In this document: piece by piece, positions 1 through 5,516 of the stretch
How positions within the stretch are numbered: the stretch's first letter is position 1
Layout: each line of letters starts with the position of its first letter
Origin: Alphaproteobacteria bacterium
GTDB taxonomy: Bacteria > Pseudomonadota > Alphaproteobacteria > Micavibrionales > SZUA-601
Direction of reading: 5' to 3'
Length of the DNA: 11,941 nucleotides
NCBI GenBank assembly: GCA_028290805.1
Contig: JAQGJA010000010.1
Coordinates: 1 to 11,941, forward strand
Notes under the pieces: model-generated
What the model saw: the letters and a program-made list of their open reading frames with translations, nothing else
Told to the model about the DNA's origin: nothing
The model's database searches: none
Position numbers and translations under genes: made by a program

Positions 1-1
1 G

Positions 2-1360
2 GTCCTGCGTAACCTTAAAACGCAGATCGACCTGTTCCGCCCGGAAAATATTCCGCTGGACACGCAACAGGAACAGCTGGGTGCTGAATACATGAAAATT
101 CGCGGCGCCATGACGGTCACCCTGGACGGCGAGGAAATGACCCTGCAAAAAGCTTCCGATCGCCTGTATTGGCTGGACCGCGCAAAACGCGAGGAAGCCT
201 GGCTGGCTTCCCAGGAACGCCAACATCAGGACCATGCAAGACTTGATGATATTTTTTCGCAACTGGTGGGTATCCGCAAGGAGATTGCCGCCAATGCCGG
301 ATTTGACAATTACCGCGACTTTAAATTCAAAAGCCTGGGCCGGTATGATTACACGCCGGAAGATTGCTATACATTCCACGAAGCGATCGAGCAGGCTATT
401 GTACCTTTGGTCGCCGAATTGCAAAAGGAGCAGGCAGCAGGGCTGGGCCTTGAAAAACTGCGCCCCTGGGATGGCGCGGTCGATCCAAAAGGCAGGCCGC
501 CTTTAAAGGCGTTTAACGATACGGATGACCTGGTGCAAAAATCATTGCAGGTTTTCACCAATCTCGATCCACTTTTTCACGATACGGTAAAGCTATTGCG
601 TGACAAAGGGCAATTGGACCTGGAGTCCCGGATGAACAAGGCGCCCGGGGGATATATGTCGCCGCTGTCTGAATCCAAAATCCCTTTTATTTTTGCTAAT
701 GCCACAGAAAAGGTCGGCGATCTCGTGACATTGATCCACGAAGTCGGCCATGCCGTACACAGCGTTCAGACACGCGATCTGCGTCTTTTGGCTTATGGCT
801 CGAATCCGTCCGAAACCGCTGAATTGGCTTCGATGTCGATGGAATTGCTTACCATGGATCAATGGGATGTTTTCTTTCCCATTGAAGAGGAATGCCGCCG
901 GGCCAAGCGCGATCACCTGGAAAAAATCATCGGGTTTTTCCCTTGGATGGCCATGGTCGATGCCTTTCAACATGAAATTTATCTAAAGCCCGATCTGACG
1001 ATCCAGGACCGCCATAAAATCTGGGCCTGGACCCAACAGCGTTTTACCACCGGTCTGGTGGACTGGTCCGGCTTTGCCGATTGGCACGAAACGCAATGGC
1101 ATAAACAGCTGCATATTTTCGAAGTCCCGTTCTATTACATCGAATACGGCATCGCGCAACTGGGTGCCTTGCAGGTCTGGCGCAATTACAAGCAGGATAA
1201 GAAACAGGCGGTCGAACAATATAAAAACGCCCTGGCTTTGGGCTATACGGAATCCATTCCTGAGATCTATGAGACCGCCGGGATCAGGTTTGATTTCAGC
1301 GCCGGGATGCTGAAGGAGTTGATGGCATTTGTGCAAGACGAACTGAAGGCATTGAGTTAA
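2..1360 (+). CDS. M3-family zinc oligoendopeptidase, copy 1 (5' end cut by window edge)
   Basis: Cytosolic metallopeptidase of family M3 (the oligoendopeptidase group that is not PepF), expected to cleave short peptides. The reading frame is open to the left edge with no stop, so the ATG at 92 is an internal Met and the true start lies outside. 452 residues are visible; alignment with the paralogue downstream suggests about 117 N-terminal residues are missing. The zinc motif HEVGH is at 737-751 (visible residues 246-250). The third ligand is the Glu of ETAELASM, 28 residues after the first His. The C-terminal signature HIFEVPFYYIEYGIAQLGA, carrying the Tyr/His residues that line M3 active sites, is intact. 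No membrane segment is visible in the fragment. It stops 57 bases before the second copy on the same strand, so co-transcription is likely. The family is sure; the peptide substrate is unknown. Confidence 0.93.
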   Translation, partial: VLRNLKTQIDLFRPENIPLDTQQEQLGAEYMKIRGAMTVTLDGEEMTLQKASDRLYWLDRAKREEAWLASQERQHQDHARLDDIFSQLVGIRKEIAANAGFDNYRDFKFKSLGRYDYTPEDCYTFHEAIEQAIVPLVAELQKEQAAGLGLEKLRPWDGAVDPKGRPPLKAFNDTDDLVQKSLQVFTNLDPLFHDTVKLLRDKGQLDLESRMNKAPGGYMSPLSESKIPFIFANATEKVGDLVTLIHEVGHAVHSVQTRDLRLLAYGSNPSETAELASMSMELLTMDQWDVFFPIEEECRRAKRDHLEKIIGFFPWMAMVDAFQHEIYLKPDLTIQDRHKIWAWTQQRFTTGLVDWSGFADWHETQWHKQLHIFEVPFYYIEYGIAQLGALQVWRNYKQDKKQAVEQYKNALALGYTESIPEIYETAGIRFDFSAGMLKELMAFVQDELKALS

Positions 1361-1417
1361 GGCTTGTGCATAGACATAAAGGGTTTAAGATGGGGTTCCC
1401 TTTTTTGAGAGAATCCA

Positions 1418-3172
1418 ATGCCTGATGTTAACCCCATGGAACGAAAGTTTTTCCACAAAGAATTTGCTGTTACCGACTGGGAAGGGGTACAGCCTTTTGC
1501 TGATGATTTACTCAGCCGTGAGATCGACTCGCCGGCGGAGTTTGAACGTTTTCTGGAAGACCAGAACGAACTGGATGTGATTCTATGGGATGACTATGCC
1601 TGGCGCGAAATTCGTGCGACCTGCAATACCGAAGATAAAGAAGCGGCGCAACGACTGGAAGAGTATGAGCAGAATATTGCACCGCCTTTGGCCGTTCTGA
1701 AAGATAAGATCGGCCGTAAAATTCTTTCCAGCGTGTATGCGCCCCAGTATGAAAAGCCTGGATTTGCTATCATGCGGCAGCGTTTAAAGGATAAAGAAAA
1801 AGTTTTTCATCCTGATAACACAGCGCTTGCCAATTCAATTTCGCAGAATGTCGCCGCCGTAAGAGCGTTGGAAGGAAAAAGAAGCGTTACGCTGGATGGC
1901 ACAGACTATACGTTTGAACAGGCAGCAGATATGCTTTCCTTGAATGACAGATCGAAACGGGAAGAGGCCTGGAAGGCAACCGCTAACAGGCTCGCCCAGG
2001 ATAAAACGGAACTGGATGTGATATTCGACGACATGTTCCGGCTGCGGCAGGCGCAGGCGAAAAATGTTGGACTGGAAAATTACCGGGATTATAAATATAT
2101 CGAACTGGGCCGGTGTTATACGCCATCGGACAGTGAAAAATTTTACCAGGGCATAAAGGAAAATGTAGTGCCCTTGCTGAAGACCATGCATGAAACGCGC
2201 AAAGAAAACATGGGTGTCACGCATTTATATCCATGGGATCTGCTGGTCGATCCTTTAAACCGAAAACCTGTCAAGGCGTTTGAAAATGCCGGCGATCTTG
2301 TCGAGAAATCACAAACAATGTTCGACAATATTGACCCGGTATTCGGCGCGGTGTTTCGTTCGATAAAAGAAAAAGGCCATTTGGACCTGATGTCGCGGAT
2401 GGGCAAGGCTTCTGGTGCTTATTTGCAGCCTTTGTACGAGAAAAACATTCCCTTTATGTATCAGAACGCCACCGGAAAAATGGATGGTGTAGGAACGATA
2501 TCCCACGAGGGCGGCCATGCCGTTCATGAGGTTCTAATGGCCCCGGTTGGCTTTAAGGCCTATCGCGATTATCCGATGGAAATCGCCGAATTGGGTTCGA
2601 TGGCCATGGAATTAATCAGCATGGATCACTGGGATGTGTTCTATGATAACAAAGAAGAATTGCTGCGGGCCAAGCGGGAGCATTTGGAAAACATTATCGT
2701 CAAGCTTCCCTGGATTGGCATTGTCGCAGAGTTTCAGGATAAATTATATGTTGACGGAAATCCTGGCATTGAGCAGCGTCACGAACTTTGGGAAGAATTG
2801 CGCAAGCAATATGATACAGGCGAAGTCGAGACGACGGAATATCCGCATCCGACTCGGACATCTTGGCATAAGCAGAATCATATTTTCAGTGTACCGTTTT
2901 ATTACATTGATTACGGTATCGCTCAGCTGGGCGCCCTGCAGGTCTGGCGAAACTATAAACAAGAACCTGAAAAAGCGCTGGCGCAATTCAAGGAAGGGCT
3001 GACTTTGGGCAATACCAAATCCATCAAGGATGTATATGAAACCGCCGGTGCGAAATTCGATTTCAGCAGCGAGATGCAAAAAGAACTGATGCAATTCGTC
3101 GGTGAGGAAATCGAAACTTTACGGGAACAGGAGATGGCGGAGTACAGGAAGAATAATCCTGTTGTCTCGTAA
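1418..3172 (+). CDS. M3-family zinc oligoendopeptidase, copy 2 (complete)
   Basis: A complete 584-residue paralogue of the preceding gene, the usual length for this M3 group. HEGGH is at residues 363-367 (2504-2518), the third zinc ligand is Glu391 within EIAELGSM, and the conserved C-terminal block is HIFSVPFYYIDYGIAQLGA. There is no signal peptide, so it should act in the cytosol on short peptides. The start at 1418 has a modest GAGAG Shine-Dalgarno about 6 bases upstream; an in-frame ATG at 1436 has nothing better. The two copies are colinear and most alike in the last 90 residues; this one has about 15 extra charged residues at its C-terminus. Codon use is more AT-rich than in ribF or the M16 genes. 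It converges with the minus-strand pair, ending 16 bases before the small gene's stop, with no clear terminator between them. Confidence 0.95.
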   Translation: MPDVNPMERKFFHKEFAVTDWEGVQPFADDLLSREIDSPAEFERFLEDQNELDVILWDDYAWREIRATCNTEDKEAAQRLEEYEQNIAPPLAVLKDKIGRKILSSVYAPQYEKPGFAIMRQRLKDKEKVFHPDNTALANSISQNVAAVRALEGKRSVTLDGTDYTFEQAADMLSLNDRSKREEAWKATANRLAQDKTELDVIFDDMFRLRQAQAKNVGLENYRDYKYIELGRCYTPSDSEKFYQGIKENVVPLLKTMHETRKENMGVTHLYPWDLLVDPLNRKPVKAFENAGDLVEKSQTMFDNIDPVFGAVFRSIKEKGHLDLMSRMGKASGAYLQPLYEKNIPFMYQNATGKMDGVGTISHEGGHAVHEVLMAPVGFKAYRDYPMEIAELGSMAMELISMDHWDVFYDNKEELLRAKREHLENIIVKLPWIGIVAEFQDKLYVDGNPGIEQRHELWEELRKQYDTGEVETTEYPHPTRTSWHKQNHIFSVPFYYIDYGIAQLGALQVWRNYKQEPEKALAQFKEGLTLGNTKSIKDVYETAGAKFDFSSEMQKELMQFVGEEIETLREQEMAEYRKNNPVVS

Positions 3173-3188
3173 CCTTGGTAGTTCAGGC

Positions 3189-3380
3189 CTAATATTTCAG
3201 GGAAGAAGCGCCGCAGTGAAAATGATGCTCCAGCTGCACGGCATCGACATGCCTGTGGGCTTCGCGTCTTTCTCTGTTTTCCTGCCATTTCTTTTGCTGT
3301 TCTGGGCTTGAATAATCCAGAATATCGATTTTGGTTTCAGCGCTTTTTTTCAGAAGATTGTTGATATCGGTCTTTGGCAT
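3189..3380 (-). CDS. Small hydrophilic protein (63 aa), unrecognised, coupled to the Asd-like gene
   Basis: I do not recognise this protein. It starts 3 bases after the stop of the Asd-like gene on the same strand. A GGGAGG Shine-Dalgarno (3387-3392) sits 6 bases before its ATG and forms the last two codons of the upstream gene. That arrangement is the main reason to believe the gene is real and co-translated. The product is charged and soluble-looking, with no signal peptide or membrane segment. Residues 1-40 are rich in Lys, Glu, Gln and Arg and probably helical. Residues 42-56 hold five His and one Cys (H42, H44, H52, H53, H55, C56), which could bind a metal, though that is only a guess. 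It ends at TAG, tail-to-tail with the second M3 gene. A chance ORF is possible but unlikely given the ribosome site. Confidence 0.68.
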   Translation of the reverse strand: MPKTDINNLLKKSAETKIDILDYSSPEQQKKWQENRERREAHRHVDAVQLEHHFHCGASSLKY

Positions 3381-3383
3381 GGT

Positions 3384-4397
3384 TTACCTCCCGCTTAAAT
3401 ACGCTTCGGCAATCTGTACCAAATTCAATGCCGAACCCTTGCGCAGGTTATCGCCGATCAGCCAGAAGCTGATGCTGTTTTCGGCACTGAAATCATCGCG
3501 CAGGCGGGCGACATAGGTGTAATCCTCGCCGCCAATATCGGCATGGGTGGGCAGGTCTTCGCCGTTTTCGACGACGCCGAGGCCCTTTTGCCCGGTCATC
3601 CACATCGCGGCCTTGATCGGGCTGACATCATTGGTACAAGTTGCATTGATCGCCATGCCGTCGCCGATAAAAGATGGGATGGTGACAGTATTCACGGCGA
3701 TCTTGATTTTGGTGCCCAAAATCTTTTTCAACTGGGCAATGGCTTGCCATTCCGTTTCGGTCATGCCGTCATCGCGCTCGGCCCCCAGCATGGGGTAACA
3801 GTTAAAGGCGATCTGCTTGGGGAAGATTTCCGGCGGGATGGTTTTGGTCATGAACATCGCCTTGGTCTGGTTAAACAACTCATCCTGCGCCTCGCGGCCC
3901 CAATGGCTGACGGCCTGATAGGTGCTGATCACGACCCGGGAAAGCTGTGCCTTGATGTTCAGGGGGTTCAGGCCGAGGCTGGCCAGGATCGCGATGGAAT
4001 TAGGGCTGGCGATAATGTTCTTGGCCAAAGGTTCCTTGAGCAAGGCGCCGTTCACTTCGGGCACGATCAGCGGCACATCCGGGTCAAAGGCAAAGGCACC
4101 CGAGCCGTCGATGAAAAGGGCGCCAACCGCCTGCGCCTTTTTGGCGAAAGCGGCGGCCTCGACCGCAGGGCCGGTATGGATGATTATCTGGTCTTTTTCA
4201 AAGGTGTAATGGCCCGACGGCTTGACCGGGACGATGGCGTTGTCGCCGAATGAGGCATCTTCGCCGCCGCTGCGGCCCGGGTCCAGCGCCAGGACATTGC
4301 CCTTATCGGCGTCTTTTTCTGCCAGGATAGTCAAAACGTCGCGACCGGTCAGGGTGGTCACATTCGTGACAACAATTCTTGCTTTCGATAACTTCAT
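3384..4397 (-). CDS. Aspartate-semialdehyde dehydrogenase homologue lacking catalytic residues (probable pseudoenzyme)
   Basis: 337 residues, the normal Asd length. Family membership is clear from FDPDVPLIVPEVN (about 104-116), STYQAVS (158-164) and the C-terminal DNLRKGSALNLVQIAE (316-331). True Asd makes aspartate semialdehyde from aspartyl phosphate with NADPH. Here the catalytic Cys of the NPNC motif is Ser134 (ASPNS), and the active-site His after Gly is Asp246 (IGDG). The Arg before VP is Thr239, the phosphate-binding Arg of the AFR segment is Ala103, and the Lys of the EEWK motif is Gln218. Gln161 remains. The N-terminal GATGxVG dinucleotide loop is replaced by TTLTGRD. The frame is clean and a GGAAG site lies 9 bases before the ATG, so it is not a decaying pseudogene. 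Escherichia coli Usg is a known non-canonical Asd relative. It is divergent from ribF and followed by the coupled small gene. A genuine Asd should exist elsewhere in the genome. Confidence 0.88.
   Translation of the reverse strand: MKLSKARIVVTNVTTLTGRDVLTILAEKDADKGNVLALDPGRSGGEDASFGDNAIVPVKPSGHYTFEKDQIIIHTGPAVEAAAFAKKAQAVGALFIDGSGAFAFDPDVPLIVPEVNGALLKEPLAKNIIASPNSIAILASLGLNPLNIKAQLSRVVISTYQAVSHWGREAQDELFNQTKAMFMTKTIPPEIFPKQIAFNCYPMLGAERDDGMTETEWQAIAQLKKILGTKIKIAVNTVTIPSFIGDGMAINATCTNDVSPIKAAMWMTGQKGLGVVENGEDLPTHADIGGEDYTYVARLRDDFSAENSISFWLIGDNLRKGSALNLVQIAEAYLSGR
3387..3392 (-). promoter_or_regulatory. Strong Shine-Dalgarno for the 63-codon gene
   Basis: On the minus strand GGGAGG precedes TAAACC and then ATG, a spacing of 6 bases. 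The site overlaps the last two codons (Gly-Arg) of the Asd-like gene and abuts its TAA stop, so ribosomes finishing that gene can re-initiate directly on the small gene. Confidence 0.75.
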
Positions 4398-4429
4398 CGG
4401 CCTAAACTTCCAAAAAGGGTTTTGAGATC
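4398..4429. promoter_or_regulatory. 32-base divergent gap between the Asd-like gene and ribF
   Basis: Only 32 bases separate the two divergent start codons. On the minus side GGAAG lies 9 bases before the Asd-like ATG. On the plus side AAGGG (4415-4419) is 10 bases before the ribF ATG, with a closer but weaker GAG at 4424-4426. There is no room for two full promoters outside coding sequence, so at least one promoter must lie inside the opposing gene. No convincing -35/-10 pair is seen. Confidence 0.4.
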
Positions 4430-5383
4430 ATGTTGATTAAGACTGACTATAGGGCGCTTCACACGGCAAGCCAAGACGGGTTGCCCTTGGCCGCCAGCGA
4501 CGGCGTAGTGGTGATCGGCAATTTTGACGGCGTCCATCGGGGGCACCAGGCTTTGCTGGCCCATGCGCGCCAAATGGCGAATGAGATGGGTGCGCCGATG
4601 GCCGTCCTGACCTTTTCGCCGCATCCGCGTTTTTATTTCAAGCCGGACGAGCCGCCTTTCAAGCTGACCGATGCCGTGCAAAAGCATGAATTGCTTAAGA
4701 AAGCCGGGGCCGATGCCATCGTCGAACTGAAATTCGACGCCCTCCTCTCCAGCCTGCCGCCCGAGGAATTCGTGGAGATCGTCCTGGCCGACGGCATGCG
4801 CGCCAGACATGTCGTGGTCGGCGATAATTTCGCCTTTGGCCGCGGGCGCAAGGGCAATCTGCCCGGGCTGAAGAAAATGGCCAAGACACGGCTGATCACC
4901 GTAACGGGGTTCAGGCCCATTGCTGATTTCGGCCATGAACGAATATCTTCGGAAAATATCCGCAGGGCCATCCGCAACGGCCAGATGGCCACGGCCGAAG
5001 ACGGGCTGGGCCACCCCTGGCAGATCAGGAGCGAGGTCGTGCGCGGGCAACAGCGGGGCCGCACCATCGGCTTTCCCACTGCCAATCTGGCCCTGGAAGA
5101 ATACCTGCAGCCCAAATTCGGCGTCTATACAGCCAAAATAAAGATCGAGGGCGAACAGGGCCTGCACCGCGCCGTGATGAATATCGGCATCCGCCCCAGC
5201 TTTGGCGGCATCGGCGCCAATCTCGAGGCGCATCTGCTGGATTACACCGGGGATCTGTACGGCAAGATCCTGCGCGTCGATTTCGGCGATTTCCTGCGCC
5301 CGGAAGTTAAGTTCAGCGATCTTAACGCCTTAAAAGAGCAGATCGACAAAGATGTTGCGCGGGCGCGCATGATGCTGATATAG
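4430..5383 (+). CDS. ribF: Bifunctional riboflavin kinase / FAD synthetase RibF
   Basis: Phosphorylates riboflavin to FMN and then adenylylates FMN to FAD in the cytosol. The 317-residue length is typical. The N-terminal nucleotidyltransferase (FAD synthetase) domain shows GNFDGVHRGH at residues 30-39, the family's version of the HxGH motif, then FSPHPRFYF and VVGDNFAFGRGRKG. The ISSENIRRAI segment leads into the kinase domain. That domain begins with RGRTIGFPTAN (residues 209-219) and continues through GVYTAKI, MNIGIRPSFGG and the C-terminal EAHLLDYTGDLYGK segment. All expected motifs are present. The start at 4430 gives the normal short leader before the first strand. ribF immediately upstream of ileS and lspA is a common proteobacterial order, although here a 133-base gap lets ileS be controlled separately. 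The gene is visibly GC-richer than the M3 genes. Confidence 0.97.
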   Translation: MLIKTDYRALHTASQDGLPLAASDGVVVIGNFDGVHRGHQALLAHARQMANEMGAPMAVLTFSPHPRFYFKPDEPPFKLTDAVQKHELLKKAGADAIVELKFDALLSSLPPEEFVEIVLADGMRARHVVVGDNFAFGRGRKGNLPGLKKMAKTRLITVTGFRPIADFGHERISSENIRRAIRNGQMATAEDGLGHPWQIRSEVVRGQQRGRTIGFPTANLALEEYLQPKFGVYTAKIKIEGEQGLHRAVMNIGIRPSFGGIGANLEAHLLDYTGDLYGKILRVDFGDFLRPEVKFSDLNALKEQIDKDVARARMMLI

Positions 5384-5516
5384 TTCTTTTATGACTTTCA
5401 GCGCCGCCAAATCCATCATTGCGATGATTATTATCCCCTAAGGGGGACAGACGCGCTTTTCTTATCAGACCATTTCGTCTATTGTTTTAACACTTTTTGA
5501 AAAGTGAAAGATTTGC
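5384..5516 (+). promoter_or_regulatory. ribF-ileS intergenic region with small inverted repeats
   Basis: This non-coding stretch is AT-richer than its neighbours. It holds ATCAT/ATGAT around a 4-base loop (5415-5428), then TCCCC-TAAG-GGGGA (5434-5447), a 5-bp stem with a 4-base loop. A T-rich run (TTTTCTT, 5457-5463) follows 9 bases after that stem, too far for a textbook intrinsic terminator. A third repeat lies next to the ileS start (separate entry). It probably carries the ileS operon promoter and perhaps partial termination after ribF, but I see no convincing sigma-70 hexamer pair. Nothing here resembles a T-box or another riboswitch I know. Confidence 0.4.
5491..5506. repeat. Perfect 7-bp inverted repeat just upstream of ileS
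   Basis: CACTTTT and AAAAGTG flank a 2-base centre (TG). In RNA this would fold as CACTTT/AAAGTG with a 4-base loop. It ends 10 bases before the ileS ATG and covers the only purine-rich stretch (GTGAAAG, 5504-5510) that could act as its Shine-Dalgarno. It could be an operator or a weak 5' UTR hairpin that limits initiation. A chance repeat cannot be excluded at this length. Confidence 0.45.

Noticed and set aside
1392..1406. GGG-GTT-CCC followed by six T, a possible terminator between the M3 genes
   Set aside because: The stem is only 3 bp with a 3-base loop, too weak to call, and co-transcription of the tandem genes is more likely.
3543..4253. 236-codon open frame on the plus strand opposite the Asd-like gene
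   Set aside because: It lies wholly antisense to a clear Asd-family gene, its product has no recognisable motif, and it has the low-complexity Gly/Asp/Arg make-up of a GC-biased shadow frame.
4394..5233. 279-codon open frame on the minus strand opposite ribF
   Set aside because: Mirror of a well-supported RibF; stop codons are rare in this frame because of GC-rich codons. No motif, and no ribosome site that I could identify.
5434..5463. Intrinsic terminator after ribF
   Set aside because: The TCCCC/GGGGA stem is only 5 bp and the T-rich run starts 9 bases later; kept only as a feature of the intergenic region.
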